Assembly (NCBI RefSeq): GCF_900091655.1
Contig: NZ_LT594621.1
Coordinates: 3,306,532-3,370,531, forward strand
Direction of reading: 5' to 3'
From: Culturomica massiliensis
Lineage (GTDB): Bacteria; Bacteroidota; Bacteroidia; Bacteroidales; Marinifilaceae
DNA length: 64,000 nucleotides
The notes under the pieces are model-generated. The model did no database searches. It saw nothing but the letters and a program-made list of their open reading frames with translations, and had not been told where the DNA came from. The position numbers and the translations under genes were made by a program. Numbering within the stretch: the first letter of the stretch is position 1; every line of letters starts with the position of its first letter. Shown here piece after piece: positions 53,546 through 61,986 of this stretch.

Positions 53546-53830
53546 ATGTTTGTATTGTTAGTCAATTATAAAAAAACTCTTCGGGATGTGGAGGAAAATC
53601 TGGACGCGCACAGGGCGTATTTGGATAAATATTATGCTCTTCGTAAATTTATTTTCTCAGGAAGGAGAAACCCGCGTACCGGAGGTTGTATTCTTTGTAA
53701 TGCGGTTAGTGAGGCAGAAGTGAATGAAATCATAAAAGAGGATCCTTTTTATTATAAAGGGATAGCCGATTATCAGGTGATAGATGTTACATTGACCAAA
53801 TATGCCGAAGGATTTGAAAAATTTCTTTAA
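53546..53830 (+). CDS. YciI-like protein
   Basis: 94 residues from the ATG at 53546 (a GTG one codon earlier is in frame). YCII-related dimeric alpha/beta domain: MFVLLVNYKK, the histidine in DAHRAYLDKYY, GRRNPRTGGCILCNAVSEAEV and DPFYYKGIADYQVIDV. The family is of uncertain enzymatic role. Alone between a terminator and the redoxin gene. Confidence 0.82.
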   Translation: MFVLLVNYKKTLRDVEENLDAHRAYLDKYYALRKFIFSGRRNPRTGGCILCNAVSEAEVNEIIKEDPFYYKGIADYQVIDVTLTKYAEGFEKFL

Positions 53831-53870
53831 GGTAGTTTATATTGTTTAACTGTAATAACCAGATTTATGA

Positions 53871-54566
53871 AAAGCGGGGATATGTTTTTTATTGCCGGTA
53901 TTTTGTGGATTCGTATTTGTGACCCGGGTGACCGGGAATCGTTTACCGGATGAAATGATTTCCGGGATGAACGGAATAAGACAAACCGTCGATATGCCTG
54001 CGGATTTGTTTGTTGCTGATACTTTTCGGATGCCTAACATAAAGATAGAGGTGAAAAAGGATGCGCAGGGGCGCACGGTGATAGATACGGCTCAATTTAA
54101 GCAAGCTGCACGGACGTATAAAGCTCAGTATGAACAACAGCTCTCTGCTTTTTTCGTCGGGAAGCCATTTCCGGATTTTGCTTTGCCGGATCCTTCGGGA
54201 AAAGTCTGGAAAAATTCAGATCTGAAAGGGAAGGTAACATTGATCAATACCTGGAAAATCTCTTGCAGACCTTGTAAAAAGGAGATGCCGGCTTTAAATG
54301 AATTGATGAAAAACTATCCCGATTACCAGTTTTGGGCTATTTCTCCCAATACTTCCCGGGAAATAAAAGAGATTGTAGAAAATACACCTTTTCATTTTAC
54401 GCAGTTGACGGAAGGAAAACAGTTTTTAGATGACAATCACCTTACGGCATTTCCTGTCGATTTAATCATCGATAAAAAGGGAATTGTGCGTTTCGTTTTG
54501 TATGGGGGAGATGCAGAAACGCATAAGCGTTTGAAAGATGCGTTAGACCGGATGAATGCGGAATAA
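53871..54566 (+). CDS. thioredoxin-like redoxin with a probable 5' frameshift
   Basis: The catalytic part is sound: PFPDFALPDPSGKVWKNSDL, active site SCRPCKKEMP, and a late cis-Pro region. The frame is open back to 53871 and there reads KAGICFLLPVFCGFVFVTRV, a good signal peptide without a start codon. An ATG at 53867-53869 is one base out of frame: with one A fewer in the AAAA at 53870-53873 it would join it to give MKAGICFLLPVF. So either translation starts at a non-ATG codon (TTG at 53892), or the strain or sequence has a 1-base insertion. Probably secreted disulfide reductase. Confidence 0.7.
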   Translation, partial: KAGICFLLPVFCGFVFVTRVTGNRLPDEMISGMNGIRQTVDMPADLFVADTFRMPNIKIEVKKDAQGRTVIDTAQFKQAARTYKAQYEQQLSAFFVGKPFPDFALPDPSGKVWKNSDLKGKVTLINTWKISCRPCKKEMPALNELMKNYPDYQFWAISPNTSREIKEIVENTPFHFTQLTEGKQFLDDNHLTAFPVDLIIDKKGIVRFVLYGGDAETHKRLKDALDRMNAE

Positions 54567-54641
54567 TGCACTTTTGTTTACGGCAGATTTTTTTGCCAGG
54601 ATAATTTTTATAAACTTTGTAGAAATACAAAATTTGAAACG

Positions 54642-55241
54642 ATGGTAACTTATGCTATTATTGCCATTACGGTTGTGGTATCTTTCCTGTGCTTCAATAA
54701 CCGGCAGTTATTTGAGAAATTGGCGCTTAATCCTTACCGGGTTGTCCACGCTCACGAATGGTACCGTGTTATTACGCATGGCTTCGTGCATGCCGACGGA
54801 ACACATCTCTTCGTGAATATGTTTACGTATTGGTCATTCGGTACTTATATTGAGAAGGTATTTGAGGTCGCAGATTGGGGAACGGGATATTATCTGTTGC
54901 TTTACTTCGGTGCGATGGTGATAGCATCCGTTCCGGATTTGATACGCTATCGCAATGCTTCCTGGTATCGTTCTATCGGGGCGTCGGGTGCTGTTTCGGC
55001 CATTTTGTTTACCTCCATATTCCTGAATCCGTGGGATAAGATACTATTGTTTGCGGTAATACCTGTTCCGGGAATTCTTTTCGGGGTGGTTTATCTGATT
55101 TATTGTCAGTATATGGCTAAGCGGGGTGGGGACAACATCAATCATAATGCCCACTTTTACGGAGCCGTTTACGGCTTTATCTTTCCGCTTTTTATGAACC
55201 CCGGGTTGTTTTCTGTTTTTTTAAATCATTTCCAGAGATAA
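54642..55241 (+). CDS. rhomboid family intramembrane serine protease
   Basis: 199 residues, six membrane helices. The catalytic Ser is in RSIGASGAVSAILF (GxSG) and the catalytic His in NHNAHFYGAVYGFIFP; the WYRVITHGFVHADGTHLFVNM loop is typical. It cuts transmembrane helices inside the membrane; the substrate is unknown. Confidence 0.92.
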   Translation: MVTYAIIAITVVVSFLCFNNRQLFEKLALNPYRVVHAHEWYRVITHGFVHADGTHLFVNMFTYWSFGTYIEKVFEVADWGTGYYLLLYFGAMVIASVPDLIRYRNASWYRSIGASGAVSAILFTSIFLNPWDKILLFAVIPVPGILFGVVYLIYCQYMAKRGGDNINHNAHFYGAVYGFIFPLFMNPGLFSVFLNHFQR

Positions 55242-55332
55242 AAATATCATATCATTTTTTTAAGATAGCAAGATCGGAAAAGAGAGGATAGGTTACATCC
55301 TGTATTTTTGTTTCGAAATAAAAAGAGAGTGT

Positions 55333-56196
55333 ATGCAACCTAAACAATCTACCAGAGAAGAATATCAAAGACGAATCAATATAATCGTTGAATACATCAA
55401 CAATCATTTGGATGAAACGATTGATTTGGGATTCTTGGCAGAAATGTCTCATTTTTCCCCCTGCCATTTTCATCGTATATTAAAAGCTTTTTTGGGTGAG
55501 CCGATCGGTGCCTTTATTGTACGGATGAGGTTGGAGACCGCTGCCCGTTTGTTGCGGTATACGGAACTCCCGGTTCAGGAAATTGCCTGGCGGGTTGGTT
55601 ACGATGCACCATCCTCTTTATCGAAAGTTTTCCGGCAATATTATGCCATTACGCCGAATGATTACCGTAACAATAAAAATTATACGATTATGAGACCTGT
55701 TTTATTGAATCCCGATTTAAAATTAAAAGCTCCCAAGATCATAGAGATGGAGCCGAAAAGTGTGATCTATCTCCGGTTGACCGGTGCTTATATGAATATC
55801 GACTATGCCGGTGCCTGGACCCGTTTATGGGCTTTTGTAAAAGAGCACAAATTGTTTTCTGCCGGCATAGAGCATCTTTGTGTGTATCATGACGATCCCA
55901 AAGTGACGGAAGCGGATAAGTTGAGAACAGATGTATGCCTGGTTGTCCGGAAACCGGCTGTAGCCAAAGGAGAAGTCGGCGTAAAATGTATCGAAGGTGG
56001 TAAATATGCCGTTTTCTCTTATCAGGGACCTTATGCTGATTTGGGGGTTGTGTATGATACGATATATGGGAAATGGTTGCCTGAAAGCGGATATACCCTG
56101 GGAATGACTCCCGGATTTGAAAAATACCTGAATCATCCGGATAAGACAGAGCCCGGGAAACTAAAGACAGAACTTTATATTCCTATAGAAAGTTAA
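55333..56196 (+). CDS. AraC-family regulator with GyrI-like ligand domain
   Basis: 287 residues. Two AraC helix-turn-helix units (residues ~10-110: LGFLAEMSHFSPCHFHRILKAFLGEPIG and VQEIAWRVGYDAPSSLSKVFRQYY). The C-terminal ~150 residues (IEMEPKSVIYLRLTGAYM to KLKTELYIPIES) are a GyrI-like/BmrR effector-binding domain that binds amphipathic or cationic small molecules. It probably regulates efflux or detoxification genes; no transporter lies immediately beside it. Confidence 0.9.
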   Translation: MQPKQSTREEYQRRINIIVEYINNHLDETIDLGFLAEMSHFSPCHFHRILKAFLGEPIGAFIVRMRLETAARLLRYTELPVQEIAWRVGYDAPSSLSKVFRQYYAITPNDYRNNKNYTIMRPVLLNPDLKLKAPKIIEMEPKSVIYLRLTGAYMNIDYAGAWTRLWAFVKEHKLFSAGIEHLCVYHDDPKVTEADKLRTDVCLVVRKPAVAKGEVGVKCIEGGKYAVFSYQGPYADLGVVYDTIYGKWLPESGYTLGMTPGFEKYLNHPDKTEPGKLKTELYIPIES

Positions 56197-56313
56197 AACG
56201 GGTATCCTTGTAGTAACAAGTCGTTGATCTGGAAGTAACTTTGTACTTTTCAAATCAACGACTTTGTTTTTATTCGCTCGCTGCAAAAATCGCAGCGGTA
56301 GTGTGATATGAGG

Positions 56314-58209
56314 TTATTGTTCCAAATAAGTGTAACCGTATAGGCCTGAACGATAGTTGGAAAGGAATTCGCGGCCCTCTTCTGCTGAAATGATGCCTTT
56401 CTTAACAGAACTGGTTACCCATACTTCGACAGTACGGGCCATCTTTTTAGGCGTAAATTGTACATATTCCAAGACATCGGCAACGGTTTCCCCTTCGATG
56501 ATTTTATCAATGACGTATTCGTTTCCTTTTACCTTGATGTGTACGGCATTCGTATCTCCGAAAAGGTTGTGCAAATCGCCCAGGATTTCCTGATAGGCAC
56601 CCACCAGGAATACACCGAAGTAGTAGGGGTCTTTCCCTGACAGTTCATGTACCGGCAAATGGTATGAAAAATTGCGGGTAGAGATAAAATTGTCGATTTT
56701 TCCATCGGAATCACAGGTAATGTCCTGAATTGTTGCAGATTTCGTCGGTTGTTCATTTAACCGGCTGATCGGTATGATCGGAAATATCTGATCGATGGCC
56801 CATGAATCCGGAAGAGATTGAAATAATGAGAAGTTACAGAAATATTTATCCGGTAACATCTTGGAAATCTTTTTTAATTCATCGGGTGCATGTTTCGTGG
56901 CTTCGGCCATGTTGTATACTTCCCGTGCTACCGACCAGAACAACCGTTCTACCTGTGCGCGGGTATGAAGGTCTATCAGTCCGAGATTGAATAAGCCTAA
57001 AGCGTCTTCCCGGCATTGTACGGCATCGTGCCAGGTCTCCAGCAAACGGGGTTGGTTTAAATTTTCCCATAAGTCGTACAATTCTTTGACCAATTCATGA
57101 GCGTCTTCGGAGATCTCTTCATTTTCATCGAAAACCGGAAGATGTGTACTGGCCAATGCTTCGAATATCAATACCGAGTGATGTGCCGTCAATGAACGAC
57201 CGGATTCCGTAATGATATTGGGTTGCTGAAGCTCGTTTTTCTCACAGGCATCGACAATGGAAGATACGGCATCATTTACATATTCCTGTATGGAATAGTT
57301 CATGCTGTTTCCTGAGGTTGCCGAACGGGTACCGTCATAGTCTACTCCGAGTCCGCCGCCGATGTCTACAAAGCTGATATTGAATCCCATATTTTGTAAC
57401 TGTACATAGAATTGGGAAGCTTCTTTCAAGGCTGTTTTGATGCGGCGTATGTTGGTTACCTGGCTACCGATATGGAAATGTATCAGTTGGAGGCAATCTC
57501 TCATTTTATGTTTGTCGAGAATATCCAGAGCTTCGAGAAGTTCACTCGAATTGACACCGAATTTGCTGACATCCCCCCCTGACTCTTCCCATTTTCCGCT
57601 GCCTGAACTGGCTAATTTGATACGGATACCGATGTTGGGACGGATATTCATTTTTTTGGATAATTTGGCGATTGTCCGCAGTTCCATCAGTTTTTCCACC
57701 ACCAGAAAAATGCGTTTTCCCATTTTTTGGGCCAGAAGGGCTAACTCAAGGTAGCTTTCATCTTTATAGCCGTTGCAAATGATCATTGCATCATCGTCGA
57801 TGTCAATGGAAAGCACGGCATGGAGTTCCGGTTTCGAGCCGGCTTCGAGTCCGATATTGAATTTATTGCCGTGGCTGACGATTTCCTCAACCACAGGTCG
57901 CATTTGATTGACTTTTATAGGATAGATAATGAAATTTTTTGCCGTATAACCGTATTCACGGGCTGCAAATTCAAAACAATTGGAAATCTTTTCGATACGA
58001 TTGTCCAAGATGTCCGGAAAACGTAATAATACCGGGGCTTCTACGTCACGAACCTGTAACTCTTCCATCAATTCTTTCAAATCGATAGAAGGTCCGTCAC
58101 TTTTCGGGGTAACTGCAACATGCCCTTTTTCATTGATAGAAAAATAGTTCAGCCCCCAACCGTTGATATTGTACAGTTCCGCTGAATCGTCAATACTCCA
58201 TTTTCTCAT
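56314..58209 (-). CDS. speA: biosynthetic arginine decarboxylase
   Basis: 631 residues. PLP enzyme of the alanine-racemase fold: the PLP Lys in IYPIKVNQMRPV, HFHIGSQVTN, FVDIGGGLGVDYDG, and the C-terminal barrel with ESGRSLTAHHS. SpeA-type long N-terminus (LYNINGWGLNYFSINEKGHV) is present. It makes agmatine from arginine, which agmatinase in this window converts to putrescine. A TAGATTTG box at 58254-58261 is a plausible -7 element. Confidence 0.96.
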   Translation of the reverse strand: MRKWSIDDSAELYNINGWGLNYFSINEKGHVAVTPKSDGPSIDLKELMEELQVRDVEAPVLLRFPDILDNRIEKISNCFEFAAREYGYTAKNFIIYPIKVNQMRPVVEEIVSHGNKFNIGLEAGSKPELHAVLSIDIDDDAMIICNGYKDESYLELALLAQKMGKRIFLVVEKLMELRTIAKLSKKMNIRPNIGIRIKLASSGSGKWEESGGDVSKFGVNSSELLEALDILDKHKMRDCLQLIHFHIGSQVTNIRRIKTALKEASQFYVQLQNMGFNISFVDIGGGLGVDYDGTRSATSGNSMNYSIQEYVNDAVSSIVDACEKNELQQPNIITESGRSLTAHHSVLIFEALASTHLPVFDENEEISEDAHELVKELYDLWENLNQPRLLETWHDAVQCREDALGLFNLGLIDLHTRAQVERLFWSVAREVYNMAEATKHAPDELKKISKMLPDKYFCNFSLFQSLPDSWAIDQIFPIIPISRLNEQPTKSATIQDITCDSDGKIDNFISTRNFSYHLPVHELSGKDPYYFGVFLVGAYQEILGDLHNLFGDTNAVHIKVKGNEYVIDKIIEGETVADVLEYVQFTPKKMARTVEVWVTSSVKKGIISAEEGREFLSNYRSGLYGYTYLEQ

Positions 58210-58253
58210 TTCTGTGTGTTGAAATCGATAATATTTGTGTTTATAAATCGATG

Positions 58254-58261
58254 CAAATCTA
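58254..58261 (-). promoter_or_regulatory. possible -7 element for speA
   Basis: Minus-strand TAGATTTG fits TAnnTTTG; TTTC sits about 19 bases upstream as a weak -33 element. About 45 bases before the start. Confidence 0.4.
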
Positions 58262-58409
58262 CGGGAATTAATTGAAAATTGAAAGTGGAATCCGAAATTT
58301 ATTAATATTTCAGTTTCAGGAAGTTACCCGATAGATGCGTGGGCGACTATCGATTATGAGATTTGTTGTAAAACAGTCTCTTTTCGGGCTTTTGTCTCTC
58401 CCGGCGTAT

Positions 58410-59870
58410 TTAAAATTTTTCAATGCCTTCGATTCCGTTTCTCGACATGACTAACCGGAAGCGTTTGTAATCGATTTTGTCTTCATACCGAAGCTGAATT
58501 AAAAAGTTCAGATAATAGATCCGTTCTCCTCGTATGATTTCATATCCTTTGTCTTTTTTCGGTACGGCTAACGGCACTTCAGGGTTGTCCATTTTTAAAA
58601 TAAATCCGGATATGTTGAAGCTCAGAATATCGTTTATTCCCGATATGTCGTATTGGTTATTTTCGTCTAATACCTGTCCGTTAATTCTGACCAGTTTACG
58701 GTAAAGAATTATTTTTTCAGCCGTGTGCCGGTTATTTGCTTCCAGCAAATCCGAACGGTCACGCATGGCCATGACCTCATCCGGAACCCGGTCTTCTGTG
58801 ATATAGTCGACGCCTTCTTTTATCCATCCTACCGGGGTGTCTTTTATACTGATAACCGTTTTGTTGTCGAAATATTTTTTAGCTAACCGATGTACAAAAT
58901 AAAAACGGGCCAGCTCTTTGATCCGGTCTTTCAACATATAACTGATGACCAGAGCGACAAACAAAGGCATCGTAAAGTTTCCGTATTTTTGCTGGAATGA
59001 GAATGCGATAGCGGTAGCGAATATCATCGAAATACCTGCGGCAATGCTGTAATAAACCTGCTCTGCCATTTGTCCGTCTTTTTTCTTGTAAGCATTTAAA
59101 AACAGATGGCTCTCCACGAATTTTTTCAATAGCCGCATCCGGAAAAAGACGGCACGGTTATGGTCCGGACTGTTTTTCTCTATGGTCTGGTATTGATGTT
59201 GTTTTTTGTATTTTCTTTCGTGCCGGATCAATAGCATTAATCTGTCTTCTATCCGGTTGTAACATTCGATGTCTTTTTGTTTTATCAGTTCAAGTAAGCG
59301 ATAGGTTTGGAATTCGATCAGATTGGATAAGAATTCGTCTCCGAATGAATGAAGGGTTACTACTTCTTCGTATAAACCGGAATCCTGTAGAATGTCTTTC
59401 AGTTTGCGGTATTTGCCTGTAATATCGTTTATTTGTTCAATATAAAGGTCTATCGCCTTTTCCCGGTCAGGTTCAGGTGTATATTTTATTATCTGGTCCG
59501 CTTCTTTTCGCAGGGCACTTTTAACGATGGAGCAGAACATTTTAATCTGGTATTCTGTTTCGGCCAGATTCTCCTGTGAATGATCGGCTGATAATTCATG
59601 GAAAGCTACTTCCAGGAATCTGAAAGGCAAGGCTTCTTCGTTTCTGAGTTCACTTAACGTGTATATCGGTGTAATATACCGGATATTCGATTTGGCATGG
59701 CGATAGAATTCCGTTTTACCATAAGTAAACGAATTTATATCCAGACTATTGGGTATAAATATCCAGGTGTTCATCATAAAGTCGTTGGCTTTCAGGTTTT
59801 TTTGGACCAGATAGCCGATTTTAAATTCCACGGAAAAACGGTCGTGCACCCGGACTTTGATATCTATCAT
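58410..59870 (-). CDS. uncharacterised membrane protein, conserved type
   Basis: 486 residues I do not recognise. The N-terminal ~265 residues are soluble and rich in charged helices (LYEEVVTLHSFGDEFLSNLI, DRLMLLIRHERKYKKQ). Two membrane helices follow near residues 272-310 (VYYSIAAGISMIFATAIAFS, MPLFVALVISYML), then a C-terminal domain of about 170 residues. No metal or nucleotide motif is evident, and there is no signal peptide. Length and conserved look suggest a real, unstudied family rather than a broken gene. It stands alone between speA and the L,D-transpeptidase genes. Confidence 0.7.
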   Translation of the reverse strand: MIDIKVRVHDRFSVEFKIGYLVQKNLKANDFMMNTWIFIPNSLDINSFTYGKTEFYRHAKSNIRYITPIYTLSELRNEEALPFRFLEVAFHELSADHSQENLAETEYQIKMFCSIVKSALRKEADQIIKYTPEPDREKAIDLYIEQINDITGKYRKLKDILQDSGLYEEVVTLHSFGDEFLSNLIEFQTYRLLELIKQKDIECYNRIEDRLMLLIRHERKYKKQHQYQTIEKNSPDHNRAVFFRMRLLKKFVESHLFLNAYKKKDGQMAEQVYYSIAAGISMIFATAIAFSFQQKYGNFTMPLFVALVISYMLKDRIKELARFYFVHRLAKKYFDNKTVISIKDTPVGWIKEGVDYITEDRVPDEVMAMRDRSDLLEANNRHTAEKIILYRKLVRINGQVLDENNQYDISGINDILSFNISGFILKMDNPEVPLAVPKKDKGYEIIRGERIYYLNFLIQLRYEDKIDYKRFRLVMSRNGIEGIEKF

Positions 59871-60038
59871 TTCTTTTTTATTTAAATAACCGGTCCTGAT
59901 TCGTTGTATATTTTCAAATATCCTGTTTTTTGTTTAAACAGGACTGCGAAAATAAGGAAGGAGTCAATGAACTTATTAGCAAATATACGAATAAAAGAAA
60001 TGAAAAGCGGCAAAAGGATATCGTGCGGTCAGGTATTT

Positions 60039-60674
60039 TCAGACCTTGTTGTTTCCGTAGATATATAAAAGCATGCCTTCTTTGATCGTGTCGATCACTT
60101 TCTGGCTGACGACGGGCGGCAATGCCGGACAACCCAGACTGCGTCCTAAACGCCCTTGGGCCGGGATGAGGGCCGGATCGGCATAAGAGGCTCCGTGAAT
60201 GACAATGGCCCGTTCTTTGGCCTTATCATTTATCCCCTTTTCCAAGCCTTCTAAAACTAAAGAATATCCGTTTTTTCCGTAATAGGTTTCCCCTGTCCGG
60301 AAAAGTCCCAGCGAGCTTTTAAAAGAACCGGGTTGGTTAGAGAAGGATGTCGCATAATTTCCTCCGCTATTTTTTCCGTGTGATACATAAGTTTCAAATA
60401 GGACCTGTTTCTGTTGCATATCTATGACGCAAAATCTTTTTTCCGTAGAAGGCTTGGTAAAGTCTATCACAACCAGTTTGTCCTGTTTTTCAGAACGGTA
60501 TTTGTGGTAGTTTTCCAAGGCTTTGTAAAAAGCCGGAAATCCGATTGTTTGTCCGATACCAAGTTCTTGGTACAGGCGGCGGTAGTTTACCCCCTCTGTT
60601 CTGGGCAGAACTGACTTTCCGATAGAAATATGACAACAACACACAAGGATTAATAAAAGCCACGTTTTTCTCAT
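60039..60674 (-). CDS. L,D-transpeptidase catalytic-domain protein (murein type, DUF-like YkuD relative)
   Basis: 211 residues from the preferred ATG at 60674 (an in-frame start at 60692 would overlap the upstream gene and sits outside the signal peptide). Signal peptide WLLLILVCCCHISIGK. The core HGKNSGGNYATSFSN ... VIHGASYADPALIPAQGRLG and the catalytic-cysteine block RSLGCPALPP match L,D-transpeptidases that form 3-3 peptidoglycan crosslinks or anchor proteins. Immediately downstream of another L,D-transpeptidase-like gene. Confidence 0.82.
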   Translation of the reverse strand: MRKTWLLLILVCCCHISIGKSVLPRTEGVNYRRLYQELGIGQTIGFPAFYKALENYHKYRSEKQDKLVVIDFTKPSTEKRFCVIDMQQKQVLFETYVSHGKNSGGNYATSFSNQPGSFKSSLGLFRTGETYYGKNGYSLVLEGLEKGINDKAKERAIVIHGASYADPALIPAQGRLGRSLGCPALPPVVSQKVIDTIKEGMLLYIYGNNKV

Positions 60675-60678
60675 TTTC

Positions 60679-61590
60679 TCAATCAAATACATATACTAAC
60701 GACACATCGACAGGTGCCCAATCATAAATAAATTTAGCGTGTGAGGTCGCATTTCTCACACACATATGCGAACGTTTGGTTGTTCCTAACGACCAACTGT
60801 ACTCAATGGTTTTCTTATTCGGATATTTTACCGGTACGCCATGTGTATATGCTCCTCCCGAAAAACGACTGGCCCAGGGGGCAAATCCATCGAGTTCGTT
60901 CTTCCCGTCTTTCAGGTACAGCATAGCTGTTTGCTTGGAACGTATGACATATATTCCGGCCGGTGTTTCAAAACGATGCGGCGGTCTTTCCACTCCTGTC
61001 GTTACAGGGTTCATACTCCTGATCAGCCAGGCCGTGTCACTTTGTTCTAATGTGGTTATATTTTGATTTGTACGGTCGACAAACAGTAATTTCCGGAAAT
61101 ACCTTTCGGGTAAACGGTCTACATATTTTGTCGGTACCAGCCAGATTCCCCTGAAAGGGGCTGCTACGATAACCAGATAATCGGCCGTATCCCTTAAAAT
61201 CCATACCAGCGCACCGTCACGGCCGTAACATTCCGGCACGGATAGATTATTAAAACGGTAAAACGGTATGGCTTGGTCCCTTCGTACTCCATGTTTGTCG
61301 GTAATCGCTTTATAGGCATCCTGCTTTACGCTGTCCGCTAAGGGAGCAACTCCATTCCGGTTTTTGTAATTATTCAGCGCTCCGAATTCCGGTGCCATTT
61401 CTTCCAGCATAATCAGTGTATCTATTTTCCCCGAAATTTTCTTCCACTGAAAATTCCGCTCTTTTTCCTGGTATTTGTATGTATCTTGCAACGTATGCTG
61501 TTTGTATAGCAATGCTTTTTCAATTCTGGCCGCAAATACGGTCAGGTATAAAAACAGAAAGCCTCCTGCAATCAGAATTATTTTTTTCAT
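60679..61590 (-). CDS. L,D-transpeptidase-like (YkuD) protein
   Basis: 303 residues with an N-terminal membrane helix or signal (residues ~5-25). The C-terminal ~120 residues show the YkuD pattern: ETPAGIYVIRS, GGAYTHGVPV, and the catalytic region SWSLGTTKRSHMCVRNATSH with the nucleophile Cys. The gene ends 5 bases before the preferred start of the next L,D-transpeptidase gene, so they form an operon. Confidence 0.82.
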   Translation of the reverse strand: MKKIILIAGGFLFLYLTVFAARIEKALLYKQHTLQDTYKYQEKERNFQWKKISGKIDTLIMLEEMAPEFGALNNYKNRNGVAPLADSVKQDAYKAITDKHGVRRDQAIPFYRFNNLSVPECYGRDGALVWILRDTADYLVIVAAPFRGIWLVPTKYVDRLPERYFRKLLFVDRTNQNITTLEQSDTAWLIRSMNPVTTGVERPPHRFETPAGIYVIRSKQTAMLYLKDGKNELDGFAPWASRFSGGAYTHGVPVKYPNKKTIEYSWSLGTTKRSHMCVRNATSHAKFIYDWAPVDVSLVYVFD

Positions 61591-61760
61591 GATTCATCTG
61601 GCCCGAAATTTAACGGATTACCTGATTCTGTCCTTGTCCGGATTGACAGGCTTATTCCCTCTTTCAGGCGGCGCTTCCATTCAATACGTAAAAGTAGGAG
61701 TTTCTTCCGGATCTGGCTGAAAGCTTTTGTATTATTTACGAAAACTTCACATTTGGTGAG

Positions 61761-61794
61761 AAAAAAACAGCAATTTTCAAACGAAAATTGCTGT
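61761..61794 (-). terminator. terminator next to the duplicated tRNA-Pro 3' end
   Basis: 12-bp perfect stem ACAGCAATTTTC / GAAAATTGCTGT with loop AAAC; on the minus strand it is followed by seven T. It directly follows, in minus-strand order, the tRNA-end copy at 61796-61812, as a tRNA terminator would. Confidence 0.8.
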
Positions 61795-61795
61795 C

Positions 61796-61812
61796 TTGTC
61801 GAGATGACTGGA
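61796..61812 (-). repeat. 17-bp copy of the tRNA-Pro 3' end (attachment-site candidate)
   Basis: TTGTCGAGATGACTGGA is identical to 63213-63229, which is the 3' end of tRNA-Pro and the two bases after it. The copies are in direct orientation 1417 bases apart and bracket the Fic locus, as expected for attL/attR of a small element inserted in the tRNA 3' end. Confidence 0.75.
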
Positions 61813-61857
61813 GTTTTACATTTTTGTCGATCAACTATTCTCAATACAATGAATGGG

Positions 61858-61941
61858 TTAAAGATTCATGTATTTTTCGACATATTGCCAGCGATATGTT
61901 TAAAGATTCATGTATTCTTCGACATATTGCCGGTGATATGT
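61858..61941. repeat. tandem repeat, 2 x 42 bp
   Basis: Two adjacent 42-base units differing at three or four positions, starting at 61858 and 61900. Each holds the inverted motif CATAT-TGCC-(A/G)G(C/T)G-ATATG. It lies downstream of the Fic stop inside the att-bounded segment. Confidence 0.85.
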
Positions 61942-61986
61942 TTGTAAATTAATCTCTCTTTTAGCTACGACTATATGTTTTACCCC

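Noticed and set aside
61587..61844. Minus-strand frame between the L,D-transpeptidase and the tRNA-end copy
   Set aside because: It runs across the terminator and the repeat; no signal peptide or family features.
61753..61947. Plus-strand frame containing a 14-residue direct repeat
   Set aside because: It is produced by the 42-bp tandem repeat (42 is a multiple of 3) and runs through the terminator and the tRNA-end copy; no start or ribosome signal.
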